Below, in pieces: positions 53,307 to 62,483 of a stretch of 64,000 bases of DNA (its first letter is position 1; every line of letters starts with the position of its first letter). A program made the position numbers and the translations under genes. The notes beneath the pieces were generated by a model, which was given only the letters and a program-made list of their open reading frames with translations, did not search any database and was not told the DNA's origin. Origin of the DNA: Polyangiaceae bacterium (GTDB lineage Bacteria > Myxococcota_A > Polyangia > Polyangiales > Polyangiaceae); contig JAWKRG010000005.1 of NCBI GenBank assembly GCA_041389725.1, forward strand, positions 248,001 through 312,000, read 5' to 3'.

Positions 53307-53855
53307 ATGAGCATGAAATGGGCAGTGGTTCTCGCAGGGTGCATCGCCACTTCGGTGACGGCCTGCGGCGGTGATGACGACACGAGCGGCAGTGGCGGTA
53401 GCTCCAGTGGCGGCGCAAGCGGTGGCAGCGCTGGAACCACGGGTGGTACCGCAGGCAGCGGTGGCGTTTCAGGTAGCAGCAGTGGCGGAGGTGCCGGCCT
53501 AGGGGGCAGCGCGGGCAGCGATGCGAGCGTGTGCGTACCGCCGGAAGCTGGCACTGTGGCCGAAGTGAACGACTGCGCTGGGGCTCCGGTTGCCCAGACC
53601 GTCGAGATCCAGAACTTCGCATTCTCCCCGGCCTCTGCGACCGTGAAGGTTGGCGAAGTAGTGAAGTTCGAGAACCTGGATATCTCCTCTCACACCTCGA
53701 CGTCCGGCACTCCGAGTTGCTCGGCGCAGGAGTGGGATACCGGCACGTTGGAGCAGAACGCAACCAAATGCGTGAAGTTCCTGGTTGCGGGGAACTATCC
53801 CTACTTCTGCTTCATCCACCCCTCCATGGTCGGGTCCGTCACCGTGACGAACTGA
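53307..53855 (+). CDS. Cupredoxin lipoprotein (type 1 copper)
   Basis: 182 residues. Lipobox VTAC at residue 20, Gly/Ser linker to about residue 72, then a plastocyanin-like domain with the four copper ligands His129, Cys168, His171 and Met174 (SSHTS and FCFIHPSM). It should carry electrons at the envelope. GGAGG 6 nt before the ATG. It follows the di-haem peroxidase gene by 117 nt on the same strand and is a plausible donor to it; that pairing is inference. Confidence 0.9.
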   Translation: MSMKWAVVLAGCIATSVTACGGDDDTSGSGGSSSGGASGGSAGTTGGTAGSGGVSGSSSGGGAGLGGSAGSDASVCVPPEAGTVAEVNDCAGAPVAQTVEIQNFAFSPASATVKVGEVVKFENLDISSHTSTSGTPSCSAQEWDTGTLEQNATKCVKFLVAGNYPYFCFIHPSMVGSVTVTN

Positions 53856-53870
53856 TGGCCGTGGTGGCGC

Positions 53871-54386
53871 TCAACGAGGCTTCAACGCGCTGAGCTTGTC
53901 GCGATGACGGTGCTGGGCCGCATTGTAGTCTTGTTGCGTCAACCCCAGCGCTTGGGTCACGGTGCGTAGCAGTTTGACCTCGTCATTGCTGATGACGCCA
54001 TCGGCGGCGGATAGGTCCACGAGCACCTCGAGCACCTCCGCCCGCAGTTCGCGATCTGCCAACTCGACGAGCGTGCGTGCGTAGCGCGGCATCTGCACCG
54101 TGGAGATCTCGAGGATGTTTTGGCGCAGTGCCTCGGCGATGGCCTCGATGCCGACGTCGGTCATGCCGTGGATGCGCGAGAGCTCGCGACGTACACGCGT
54201 CTCCTCGCTGGCGCTGTAGTCGCGGTCCGCGTAGGCGATCACACCGAGCAATCCAGTGATGGCCGTCACGACGCGCACGGTGTCGTCATCGGCATCGGGA
54301 AGATGCTTGCCCACTTGATGCGCCAAGGCCTCCGCGCCTTCGGGTTCCGTCGCGGCGGCGGAGCTGCGAAGCCAACGTCCAAACAT
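53871..54386 (-). CDS. TerB-family protein
   Basis: 171 residues, cytosolic and all-helical. Two acidic helices with the TerB pattern are visible: IAYADRDYSASEETRVRREL and DLSAADGVISNDEVKLLRTV. TerB-like domains bind metal and are linked to tellurite and stress responses. It is convergent with the cupredoxin gene. Function in this organism is unknown. Confidence 0.8.
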   Translation of the reverse strand: MFGRWLRSSAAATEPEGAEALAHQVGKHLPDADDDTVRVVTAITGLLGVIAYADRDYSASEETRVRRELSRIHGMTDVGIEAIAEALRQNILEISTVQMPRYARTLVELADRELRAEVLEVLVDLSAADGVISNDEVKLLRTVTQALGLTQQDYNAAQHRHRDKLSALKPR

Positions 54387-54434
54387 GAAGGCATCGTATC
54401 ACGCGGGCCGAGCAGGCTGCGCCCGCCAGCGAGC

Positions 54435-55418
54435 TCATTGGCATGCGTCAAACGCGGCAAACTGGCAGACCCCGTCGGCGCAGTCGAGGCCCCGCGCACA
54501 GAGGTCTTCGCCGAACACACCTTGACCGCATGGCATGCCTTCGACCGGCAGTGGCTGACACGTGCCCGCTCCAGCGAGGGGACCCGCGCAGAACTGCGTC
54601 GTAACCTTGCACAGCTCGACCGCGTCGAGGCCGCACGGCGCCCCAACGCCGGCGGGGTAGTACTGTTCTGCGACGCACTTTCCGTCGGTGCACACAAAGC
54701 CGAACACACACTCGTCCTCCAGCACGCAGTCCGCGCCTTCAGGCAAACCACCGCCACAAACTCCGTCGCGACAGGTGAGGCCGGTCCGGCATGCGTTCAA
54801 CTCGTCGCAAGGCTGGCCAGCCTGTACGACGTGCACGCACTTCTTCCCGTAGCAGGTTCCTTCGGCGCAGTGCGGTCCCTTGGTGCTGCTGCACTCGGCG
54901 CCAAGAGGAGCGGTACGAATGGGTTCCGCCCCGCAAGCGCGACAACCCGTGGTGAAGTCGACCTTACAAGACCAGCTCGCGCATTGTGAATGGTCGACAC
55001 ACGGGGATCCGGCCTGCAACGTTCCCGGTACGTCGGAGCATTCAGGCGCACCCACGACCTCAGTCCAGCCCGCGGCGCAGATGGCCGAAGGGAGCGATGC
55101 GACACAAGCCTGCAGCCGCTCTAGCGTCTGCCCGTTGCCCGGCAGCGCGAAGTCCCGGACACAGAGTCGATTCTGCGTCTCGAGGCAGCCCGCGAAGGAG
55201 TCGTAGAGGAACGACGCGCCGAACGAGCTGCACTCGCTCGAGCGCGCGCAATACGCTTGGGCACGCGCCACGCAGACGGCGCGCTGTGCCTCGCTGACGG
55301 CGCGCGCCTCGAGCCCCGGGGCCTCACCCGTGTCGCTCGTCTGGCTACTACTGCAAGCGAAGGGAAAGAGTAGCAGCGCCAAAGCAAGGATGCTGCGCCC
55401 ATTGGGGAAGTGAGCCAT
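54435..55418 (-). CDS. Cys-rich lipoprotein, Dickkopf-like Cys pattern
   Basis: 327 residues. Lipobox FPFAC near residue 22, no Gly linker, then a helical segment (AVCVARAQAYCARSSECSSFG) as in many myxobacterial lipoproteins of this type, and Cys-rich blocks GSPCVDHSQCASWSC, GxECSSTKGPHCAEGTCYG, GQPCDELNACRTGLTCRDG, GADCVLEDECVFGFVC, spaced as in Dickkopf N-terminal domains. About 30 Cys in all. Function unknown. Confidence 0.78.
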   Translation of the reverse strand: MAHFPNGRSILALALLLFPFACSSSQTSDTGEAPGLEARAVSEAQRAVCVARAQAYCARSSECSSFGASFLYDSFAGCLETQNRLCVRDFALPGNGQTLERLQACVASLPSAICAAGWTEVVGAPECSDVPGTLQAGSPCVDHSQCASWSCKVDFTTGCRACGAEPIRTAPLGAECSSTKGPHCAEGTCYGKKCVHVVQAGQPCDELNACRTGLTCRDGVCGGGLPEGADCVLEDECVFGFVCTDGKCVAEQYYPAGVGAPCGLDAVELCKVTTQFCAGPLAGAGTCQPLPVEGMPCGQGVFGEDLCARGLDCADGVCQFAAFDACQ

Positions 55419-55544
55419 TTGCTTCTGTCTACGCGCTGCGATGACGAGTCTCCCCCTTCACTTCTTGCGCGAACGGGCAGGCCCTGAGTTGCGCGCCCTG
55501 TTTCTCAGGTTCCAGGCAAGCACACTTGGTGCTACACGCGCGAA

Positions 55545-56336
55545 ATGAGTTCTCAGCAGCCCTCCGACGCCCTGAAGAAGAAGCGCGGTGACCGCGCCCT
55601 GAATCTCGTTCGCCCCGTCGAGGTTCAGCCGGGATTCCAGCGCATGGCGGAAGGATCCGCGTTGTACCGCGCCGGCAACACCGTCGTGCTCTGCACGGCA
55701 TCGATCGACGCTTCGGTTCCGAAGTGGATGGAGGGCAAGGGGCGTGGCTGGGTCACCGCGGAGTACCAAATGCATCCGCGTTCCAATCCGGTGCGCCGCG
55801 AACGCCGCGACGGCCGCGAGCGCTCCCTGGGTGGGCGCACCCGCGAGATCGAGCGCTTGATCGGCCGGGCACTGCGCGCGGCCGTCGACTTGCAGGCCCT
55901 GGGCGAGCGCAGCGTCGTGGTCGACTGCGATGTGTTGGAAGCGGACGGCGGAACGCGCACGGCGAGCATCACCGGTGGCTTCATCGCCCTGGCCCTGGCC
56001 CTCGACGCGCTCCGCAAGCGTGGCGAGCTGAAGGCGCCAGCGCTACGCGATCAAGTTGCCGCCGTGAGTGTGGGTCACGTGGATGGTCAGCTCGCGCTGG
56101 ACCTCTGCTACGCCGAGGACAGCTCCGCGCGTGTCGACCTGAACGCGGTGGCGACGGCCCGCGGTGGCATCGTCGAGATCCAAGGCACCGCCGAGGGCGA
56201 AGCGGTGCCGCGCCAGGACATGGATGCGATGGTGGATCTGGCCCTCGAGGGCATTCGAGAGTTGTGCGAAGTGCAGCGCCGCACCCTGGCCAGCGCGGGC
56301 GCGACGCTCGAGGAACTGGTCCAAACCGCGCGCTGA
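55545..56336 (+). CDS. rph: Ribonuclease PH
   Basis: 263 residues. Phosphorolytic 3' to 5' exoribonuclease trimming tRNA precursors. RP-rich start NLVRPVEVQPGF, CTASIDASVPKWMEGKGRGW, EYQMHPRS, GGRTREIERLIGRALRAAVD (phosphate-binding Arg), DCDVLEADGGTRTASITGG and GHVDGQLALDLCYAED are all present. It is slightly longer than usual at the C-terminus. The lipoprotein gene at 56346 starts 10 nt after its stop. Confidence 0.96.
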   Translation: MSSQQPSDALKKKRGDRALNLVRPVEVQPGFQRMAEGSALYRAGNTVVLCTASIDASVPKWMEGKGRGWVTAEYQMHPRSNPVRRERRDGRERSLGGRTREIERLIGRALRAAVDLQALGERSVVVDCDVLEADGGTRTASITGGFIALALALDALRKRGELKAPALRDQVAAVSVGHVDGQLALDLCYAEDSSARVDLNAVATARGGIVEIQGTAEGEAVPRQDMDAMVDLALEGIRELCEVQRRTLASAGATLEELVQTAR

Positions 56337-56345
56337 AGGCACGCG

Positions 56346-56891
56346 ATGTCGAGTGCGGGGCGCTTATCGATCGCGATCTTCTCGGCGCTGGCGGGCTGCA
56401 GCGCCTCGCGCGCCCCGCAATCCCAACCTCGGGAGGTCGCTCTTGGATCTTCGACTGCGCCGGCCATCCCTCGAGCACCGATCGCGCCGGCGGATGCTGC
56501 CGTGGATGCCGCTCCAGACATGGTTCCCGAACCTGACGCTTCTCCTCAGTCGACCGCGAGTCCCGGCGACGGTGGATCCGGGGCAAGAGTAGTCATCGGG
56601 GGTGTTGGGCACCAGGGCTACGAGGACGTTGCCGCCGTGGTTGCGAGCATGCGCCCAGGGTTCCGTCGCTGCTATGAGCGCTCACTCGCCAGCAATCCAA
56701 ACCAGGGCGGCGCGCTTCGCGTGACCGTTCGCATCGGTCCAAGTGGCGAAGTCCTCTCGGCGACAGCTACCGGCTCCGGCTACTCGTCGAGTCTGCTCGA
56801 GTGCTTGGAAGGGCGCGCGCGGAAATCGCGCTTTCCGCCGCCGGAGGGTGGTGCTGCGGTGATCGTCATTCCCCTCACGTTGCTTCCGTGA
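56346..56891 (+). CDS. AgmX/PglI C-terminal-domain lipoprotein
   Basis: 181 residues. Lipobox ALAGC near residue 18, Pro/Ala/Asp linker to about residue 75, and a C-terminal domain with RPGFRRCYERSLASNP, GGALRVTVRIGPSGEVLSA, LLECLEGRARKSRFPPPEGG. This is the AgmX/PglI-type, TonB-C-like domain common in myxobacterial motility and secretion proteins. It follows rph closely and is probably co-transcribed. Confidence 0.85.
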   Translation: MSSAGRLSIAIFSALAGCSASRAPQSQPREVALGSSTAPAIPRAPIAPADAAVDAAPDMVPEPDASPQSTASPGDGGSGARVVIGGVGHQGYEDVAAVVASMRPGFRRCYERSLASNPNQGGALRVTVRIGPSGEVLSATATGSGYSSSLLECLEGRARKSRFPPPEGGAAVIVIPLTLLP

Positions 56892-56902
56892 GCGCGCTGC
56901 AC

Positions 56903-58174
56903 TCAGATCGGGCATGACGGTGGTGGACACGCGCCGACGCGAGGAACCGCGCTGCCCGGACCTATTCCACACCACGGCGGCGCGGCTGCTGGCAGACCCT
57001 GCGTCACGTACGGTGAGTAGCCCTTCGGCAGCCAGTACGGATGGTCCAGGACGAACTGCCACATGCCGGCGTACTTGCTGTAGCCGGCTGGTGGCTCGAA
57101 AGGCGGTTCGGCGTGGGCGCAGTTGTGGACGCACTCTAGGAAGAAGGTGCCGTCTTTGGTCAAGCTCTGCTCCAAGGTGAGGCTGAGCCCCTGGAACTGC
57201 TGCAGCACGCAGACGTCCTGCGGTCCGCCCCAGAGCACGAAGCCAGGGATCGGATGGGTTGGTGTGGTCCAGGGTTTGATCGTCGTGTTCTGTGCAGTGC
57301 CGACGCCCCCCGAAAGCGACATGAAGCTCGAAAGATACTGACTGCGCTTGCCCACGAGCTGGTCGGTCCAGAGCGCTCCCGCGCTGACCCCTGCGCTCGC
57401 GACGCAGTTCTTGTTCACGTTGAACTGCTGCGACACACAGGAGAGCATGTCGTCGAAGAACGTGAGCTCTGCCTGCACCTGTTGCGGAGTCGCGATCAGC
57501 GAGTAGGGCCACTTGAATACGTTCAGGGACGACGGATCGGCCTCGGGAATGACGGCGATGAAGCGCTGCGCGTCCGCAGCAGCTTGGACCTCGCCCTTGT
57601 CGTAGAAGCTCTTCGCGCTGCCCCCGAGCCAGTGCCAAAGAAAGATGATCGGGAGCTTCTCGTTGGGCAGAATGTCGTGGGGAAGGGCCAGAATGAACTT
57701 GCGGCTGTTTCCCGATGTCGTGAACGTGATGGGGTTGGCGGCGCCGGCGGCGTCGGCGGTCGTCGGTAGCGCAGGGCAAGTTCCCCCGCTGTACGCCGGT
57801 GGATCCGGCGCTTGCGGCGCGCCCGCGGGTGGGTCTGCACTGCAGCCGCCGACACCGAGCGCGCCCGCGTCTGTGATGTAGCCACCCGTACCGCCGCTGC
57901 CGCCCGACGCTGCGTCACTGCTGGCATCGGGCAGGCCACTGTCGCCGGCGCCGGTTCCCGCGATGCCGCCGCTAGAGCCGCCGCCACTGCCGCCGCTCGT
58001 CGATCCGCCGCTCGTCGATCCGCCGCTCGTCGATCCGCCACTCGAAGTCCCGCCACTCGAAGTCCCACCGCTGCCGGCATCGTCCGAATCCGACGAGCTA
58101 CCGCACGCGCATGCGCTCGCGACGCCCAGGCTCACGATGAGCGCACGCAGCGCCTTGCTTGTTCCCGTTCTCAT
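56903..58174 (-). CDS. LpqC / PHB-depolymerase-like esterase lipoprotein
   Basis: 423 residues. GGAGG 5 nt before the ATG at 58174. Lipobox ASAC near residue 22, a Ser/Gly/Thr linker with GGSTS units, then an alpha/beta hydrolase: oxyanion WHWLGG, nucleophile in GVSAGA (GxSxG), Asp in GGPQDVC, His in NCAHAEPP. Extra Cys pairs suggest disulfides. LpqC-type enzymes cleave feruloyl or polyhydroxybutyrate esters outside the cell, so an extracellular PHA depolymerase is possible in an organism with two PHA synthases. Confidence 0.85.
   Translation of the reverse strand: MRTGTSKALRALIVSLGVASACACGSSSDSDDAGSGGTSSGGTSSGGSTSGGSTSGGSTSGGSGGGSSGGIAGTGAGDSGLPDASSDAASGGSGGTGGYITDAGALGVGGCSADPPAGAPQAPDPPAYSGGTCPALPTTADAAGAANPITFTTSGNSRKFILALPHDILPNEKLPIIFLWHWLGGSAKSFYDKGEVQAAADAQRFIAVIPEADPSSLNVFKWPYSLIATPQQVQAELTFFDDMLSCVSQQFNVNKNCVASAGVSAGALWTDQLVGKRSQYLSSFMSLSGGVGTAQNTTIKPWTTPTHPIPGFVLWGGPQDVCVLQQFQGLSLTLEQSLTKDGTFFLECVHNCAHAEPPFEPPAGYSKYAGMWQFVLDHPYWLPKGYSPYVTQGLPAAAPPWCGIGPGSAVPRVGACPPPSCPI
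57996..58070. repeat. 15-bp intragenic repeat, 5 copies
   Basis: Three copies of CTCGTCGATCCGCCR and two of CTCGAAGTCCCRCCR, contiguous, encoding GGSTS x3 and GGTSS x2 in the esterase linker. The two sub-classes show that the units homogenise in blocks. Confidence 0.85.
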
Positions 58175-58312
58175 GGATACCTCCGTGGACGGCCAGCCAG
58201 TCCCCGAAAGGATGGAGGCAACTCCAGCGGATTTCAAATCCATGCACGAAGCCGCGGGGCGGGAAGCCCGCAGCGAGCGCGCAGAGTCGATAGGACCTGC
58301 GGATCGAGGACA

Positions 58313-59479
58313 CTAGGTGCTCGAGTGACTGAGCGCTCGCAGCGCCTCCACGCCGCCGAGGCATCTCGCTATGAGTTCGCTCTGCTTGTGGGTTCCCGTC
58401 TTCTCAAACACGCGGGCGAGCTGGCTCTTTGCGGTGTTCTCTGGGACTCCCAGCCGGTTTGCCGCGTCGCGCAAGCTCGCGCCGCGCACCAACATGCAGG
58501 TGAGCTCGGCCTCCGCGCGGCTCAGGCCATAGATGGTGCGCAACACGCCCTCGGAGGGTTCCGCGGGCCACAGCGGGTTGGTGACGAAGACGACCGCGCA
58601 GCCCTCGAGGCTGGCCCCGCGGGTTTCCTGCGCGGGCACAGGCAGCACGCGAATCGTGCTGGTCAGGTGGCTCGTTCCAGGACGCGAGCAGAAGGCGTCC
58701 TCCATCGGCGCGGTCCGAGTCGCTGCTCGTTGCAGGGCGGACTGAAGGCGTACATCCATCGAGCCGTCGCTCGCGTGCAGCACCTCTTCGTCCAGTCTCA
58801 ACTCCGCGGTTTCGGCCAGAAGCCGATCGGCGGCTTGGTTCTTCTTCAGTACGCGTCCGTCGCCGGCACAGACGAACACCGCCAACGGCAGATAGTCTAG
58901 GGCCCGAGCTTGAGCCGCTTGCAGCTGATGCACGTCATTCGCCATACGCACCAGACGCACCGTTCGCCCCAAGTGCGGAGCGAGCAGCTCCATCAAACGC
59001 GAGTGCTCGGCATCAAACGGGCCCTGAGCAATGGATCGAATCAAGACGACGTTCATCACGAGATCGCCGCTGACGTCGATCACTGCATTGAGCAAGTAGA
59101 AGCCGCCCGCTGCGCGCATCAGCCGCCCGAGCTCGGAGTCGCCGTAGTCCTTGTCACCCACTGCCATTTGCGGGGTTGCCACCGCACCAGGGGTAGTGAA
59201 GAGCGGGTTGTGCAGCCCAAAAAGGGCCTTGGCAGCCGGGTGAAAGTGCTCGTTGTAGGCGGCGAGCTGGAGCGGGGTGAGACCAGCGGCCAGCAGGGCT
59301 CGCCCCTCGCCCGTCCGCTGATCGGAACTGCGCAGCATGGTTGCCAGGCTCGAGGTCTCTGTCCGAAGGGCCTCCAGGAGTCGTGGCCAGTTCTGCAGAT
59401 CTTCGGCTACGTCGTAGACCACGTCGAGCAATGCAAGACACCGCGACTCGACTGAACCCGTCACAGCGTCATTCAGCAT
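58313..59479 (-). CDS. LuxR-type helix-turn-helix regulator
   Basis: 388 residues. The C-terminal LuxR HTH covers about 325-380 (YGLSRAEAELTCMLVRGASL, NTAKSQLARVFEKTGTHKQS). The N-terminal 300 residues hold a PAS/GAF-like region (LGRTVRLVRMANDVHQLQAA, LPLAVFVCAGDGRVLKKNQAA) without a response-regulator Asp, so it is not a two-component receiver. A 39-bp inverted-repeat region lies upstream and the lipoprotein gene at 59776 is divergent; it may control either. Confidence 0.88.
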   Translation of the reverse strand: MLNDAVTGSVESRCLALLDVVYDVAEDLQNWPRLLEALRTETSSLATMLRSSDQRTGEGRALLAAGLTPLQLAAYNEHFHPAAKALFGLHNPLFTTPGAVATPQMAVGDKDYGDSELGRLMRAAGGFYLLNAVIDVSGDLVMNVVLIRSIAQGPFDAEHSRLMELLAPHLGRTVRLVRMANDVHQLQAAQARALDYLPLAVFVCAGDGRVLKKNQAADRLLAETAELRLDEEVLHASDGSMDVRLQSALQRAATRTAPMEDAFCSRPGTSHLTSTIRVLPVPAQETRGASLEGCAVVFVTNPLWPAEPSEGVLRTIYGLSRAEAELTCMLVRGASLRDAANRLGVPENTAKSQLARVFEKTGTHKQSELIARCLGGVEALRALSHSST

Positions 59480-59541
59480 GGTTGATGGCGGCTGGCGCGT
59501 CCACCTTCATCACGACGCATAAAATGCGGAAACGAACACGG

Positions 59542-59580
59542 CGCCACCCGTCTGGGTGACGCTCACCCAAGTGGGTGGCG
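59542..59580. promoter_or_regulatory. Long inverted repeat between luxR-type and lipoprotein genes
   Basis: Two 17-bp arms (59542-59558 and 59564-59580) around ACGCT, 14 of 17 positions complementary; the outer eight (CGCCACCC / GGGTGGCG) and inner six (TGGGTG / CACCCA) are perfect. It starts 63 bp upstream of the regulator gene and is a good operator candidate. Confidence 0.6.
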
Positions 59581-59713
59581 ACAACAAAACGTGAGCAAGT
59601 GCTGCAAACCGAGCTCGAGTCACCGCACCCGATGCGCAGGTAATTCGATTCGCTAGCGATGCTGGAACTTGACGATTCTCGTGTTGCTCGATCAACGCGC
59701 TTGTCGTGCGCGC

Positions 59714-59730
59714 TGGCCCAACAGATGCAT
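59714..59730 (+). promoter_or_regulatory. Weak sigma-54-like promoter for the 59776 gene
   Basis: CTGGCCC, then ATGCAT, with GG (59715-59716) and GC (59727-59728) exactly 10 bp apart. The -12 box is poor (ATGC instead of TTGC), so this is tentative. Confidence 0.25.
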
Positions 59731-59775
59731 CTCGCGTCGACGCCTGCGGTGAAGGCACGGCGATAGGAGGGAACG

Positions 59776-60660
59776 ATGGCAACGAGTGTCGCGGTCAAGA
59801 TTGCACCATTGGTTGGGTGCGTAGCGCTCGCCGTCTGCGCATGCGGGAGCGACGATTCAACCACCGGCACCGGGGGAGCGTCGGGTGCGAGCGGCGCAGG
59901 GGGTGGCGCGGGAGCGGGCGGCGCTTCCGGTGGCGCATCGGGCTCCGCGGGCACCGGTGGCACGGCAGGAACCGCAGGCACGGGGGGCGTGGCCGGCTCT
60001 GCTGGAACGGGCGGCGCAGCTGGAGCGAGCGGTGGGGCGGGAACGGGCGGCGCAGCGGGCTCCGGCGGAGGAGGCACGACCTGTGTGTTGCCGTTCACGG
60101 ACGACTTCAACGACGACAGCATCGACAAGGCAAAGTGGAGTACCGGCAACGTCGTGATGCAGCTCGCCGAGACCGGTGGAAAGCTGGTCATGACTTGGCC
60201 GGCAGCGCCGACGGGCGAGATGTACGCGCAGGCGATCAGTCAGTCAGCGTTCGATCTGAAGGCGTGTAGTGCACTCGTACAGCTCACGCAAACTCCGACT
60301 GCTGCAACCAAAGCCGCAGCGGGTTTCCAACTACAAGATCCGAACTCCGACTCTCTTGGCTTCCAGATCGAGGCGGGAGCGCTCACAGCCGTGTTCCAGG
60401 AATCGAACCTCATCAAGAAGCTGGCGACGGCCACCTTCGAACCGAGCAAACACAGCTGGCTCCGGATCCGTGAAGCGGCCGGGCAGCTGCATTGGGAGAC
60501 CTCGGGCGACGGCAAGACCTGGGCGCAATTCCACCTCGCCAACGTTCCGGTTGGATTCAAGTCCGACATGGCCAAAGTACTTCTCTACGGCATGAGTTCC
60601 GGAACCGAAACGACGTCGCCAGGATCCGTGGCCTTCGACAATGTGAATCTGCCACCCTGA
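59776..60660 (+). CDS. Lipoprotein with concanavalin-like (DUF1349-type) domain
   Basis: 294 residues. Lipobox AVCAC near residue 22, Gly/Ala/Ser/Thr linker to about residue 105, then a beta-sandwich: FTDDFNDDSIDKAKWSTGN, GGKLVMTWPAAPTG, LGFQIEAGALTAVFQE, SWLRIREAAGQLHWETSGDG, VAFDNVNL. The opening DDFNDxSID and the W-x-x-x-SxDGKTW pattern are those of DUF1349/laminarinase-type carbohydrate-binding domains. Good GAGGG ribosome-binding site. Confidence 0.83.
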   Translation: MATSVAVKIAPLVGCVALAVCACGSDDSTTGTGGASGASGAGGGAGAGGASGGASGSAGTGGTAGTAGTGGVAGSAGTGGAAGASGGAGTGGAAGSGGGGTTCVLPFTDDFNDDSIDKAKWSTGNVVMQLAETGGKLVMTWPAAPTGEMYAQAISQSAFDLKACSALVQLTQTPTAATKAAAGFQLQDPNSDSLGFQIEAGALTAVFQESNLIKKLATATFEPSKHSWLRIREAAGQLHWETSGDGKTWAQFHLANVPVGFKSDMAKVLLYGMSSGTETTSPGSVAFDNVNLPP

Positions 60661-60681
60661 CAGACAGTGCGGCCCGCCGCG

Positions 60682-62394
60682 TCAGCGTGGAAGGCCGAAC
60701 ATCAGCAGTTGCTGTTTCGTCCCGGGCTCGTTCGACGTGCTCGGTACGTACACGCGGCCGCCCACCACCGTAGGCGGCGTGAACTTGCTCCACGCCGGAA
60801 TGCTCCAGGAGGCAATGACCGCGAGCGTGCGCGGGTCGATGGCCCACAACGTCCCCGCTGGCGACGCTTGTTTCGGCGCACGGGTGAGCGCCCACAGCAC
60901 TGCGCTCTCCTCATCCCCATCATTAGAGGTCAGGACGAGGTTGCCGCCGCCCTCAAGCGCGGGCAGGTCCGAAGTGCGCTCCAGCTCGAAGGTGTCCGAG
61001 TCGTAGTCGTAGCGGAAAGAAGCGAGGCGATCCTTCGAGGGCCACGCATAGGCGAAGCCGTAGTGTGCAAGGGAGCCATCGGACGCGCGGGGACGGAAGA
61101 AGACGAAGGAACCGTAGATGGGCGGGATGTCCCACCAGCCGTGGAGATAGAGCGAATGGTCCGGTTGGAGCGAAAGCTCCGAAAACGGGCTCATGGGCTC
61201 TCGAGCTGGACTGAGATCGCCAGCGTCGAGCAAGTACACGAGCGCGGGCTTCGAGCCGATCAACAGGCGATTCGCCTCTGCAAGGAGTGTGGGTCCGGAT
61301 GAACCAAAGCCGACATCACCGGTCTCCATGTACTGGAACACATTGCCATCAGCGCGATAGGGACGCGTGTCTGCGTACTGAGGGATCGCCTCCCCCGGCG
61401 CCGGAAAGGGCGCGTGAATCGGGAGCTTGAAGACGCTGTCTTCCTGGCCCATCGGCTCCGCGGGAAAGTCCGCAGGCGGGTGCACGCTGTTCGAGAGGAT
61501 CCCGTTCGCCCCAGCGAAGTAGACGAACTCATCGTTTGCCGCCGGACCTGCACCCCCTTGCCAAACCGAACCTCCGCGCCCGGCGGGAGTGGTGCACATC
61601 ACGTCGGGTGCCGAAGCGAGATCGCCAACGTCATAGCGAAAGACCCAGCCGTGATAGACGAAGTCCTCCTCGTGCAAGTCCCCGTTGGGCCCCGAGCCAA
61701 AGGCGACGAAGAGCTCGCCCTCGGCCAGGAGCAACGCGGGTCGATTCCACTGCACGCTCGGCTCGAACTGCACCGTGCTCCCATTTGCGAAGCGCACACT
61801 CCCCTGGATCTCGACTTGTTCCTCTAGAGCACCGCTGTCCGCGTGGATGCGACTCAAGTGAAAGACGCAGTGCGGGGCCTCCGGAGGAAACTGCGGATCG
61901 CAATCCCGCGACACCACATAGAGCGCGCGCGTCGTGCCGTCGATGACGGGCGTCGCCATGATGCCGTTGTTGCCCCCGACGTTGCGCTTCGAAAACGCTG
62001 GCGTGCCAAGTTCACGCTGCTCGCCGACCCGCCACGCGATCTCACCGCTGTCAGCGTCGAAGGCAAGCACCGAGTCTTCCATCGTCGCGGCCATGACCAA
62101 GGCGCGTCCCTCGCTCTCGAGCACCAGAGGTTGCGCGTAGAGCTCACCGTCGAGCGTCAGCTTTCGTGACAGCGTCAGCGCGGATGCGCTCTTGGGCGTC
62201 AGCAAAGTCTCCGCACCGTACGCGCCGGTACGCGCGTTGTCATAACGCCCGGTGAGAACCTCTCCAACCCCTGGCACTACCGGGACGGGTCGAAACCGCT
62301 CCTCTTCGCCGTCCCCACACCCGGGCGCTGCAGTGACGATGAGCGCAACCGCAATGGTCGCGCGACCGAGGCCGCCGCAGGAAGAAGGAGGCAT
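60682..62394 (-). CDS. PQQ-like beta-propeller lipoprotein
   Basis: 570 residues. Lipobox AAPGC near residue 26. Repeated blades of the PQQ_2/YncE-like type: LVLESEGRALVMAATMEDSV, LAFDADSGEIAWRVG, GTPAFSKRNVGGNNGIMATP, LWAIDPRTLAVIASW, VGGRVYVPSTSN. The pattern resembles pyrrolo-quinoline quinone repeat proteins such as BamB-like or sugar-dehydrogenase-like propellers, but no quinone-binding or haem motif is seen. The start is the ATG at 62394, with GGAG about 9 nt away. Confidence 0.78.
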   Translation of the reverse strand: MPPSSCGGLGRATIAVALIVTAAPGCGDGEEERFRPVPVVPGVGEVLTGRYDNARTGAYGAETLLTPKSASALTLSRKLTLDGELYAQPLVLESEGRALVMAATMEDSVLAFDADSGEIAWRVGEQRELGTPAFSKRNVGGNNGIMATPVIDGTTRALYVVSRDCDPQFPPEAPHCVFHLSRIHADSGALEEQVEIQGSVRFANGSTVQFEPSVQWNRPALLLAEGELFVAFGSGPNGDLHEEDFVYHGWVFRYDVGDLASAPDVMCTTPAGRGGSVWQGGAGPAANDEFVYFAGANGILSNSVHPPADFPAEPMGQEDSVFKLPIHAPFPAPGEAIPQYADTRPYRADGNVFQYMETGDVGFGSSGPTLLAEANRLLIGSKPALVYLLDAGDLSPAREPMSPFSELSLQPDHSLYLHGWWDIPPIYGSFVFFRPRASDGSLAHYGFAYAWPSKDRLASFRYDYDSDTFELERTSDLPALEGGGNLVLTSNDGDEESAVLWALTRAPKQASPAGTLWAIDPRTLAVIASWSIPAWSKFTPPTVVGGRVYVPSTSNEPGTKQQLLMFGLPR

Positions 62395-62483
62395 GCGGAT
62401 AGGCTCCGAGCCTAGGCGCACCGCCTTTCCACGGCTAGTTCGGTCTCTGGAAGAAGAGAAGATTCACAGGAAGTTCGGAAGGT

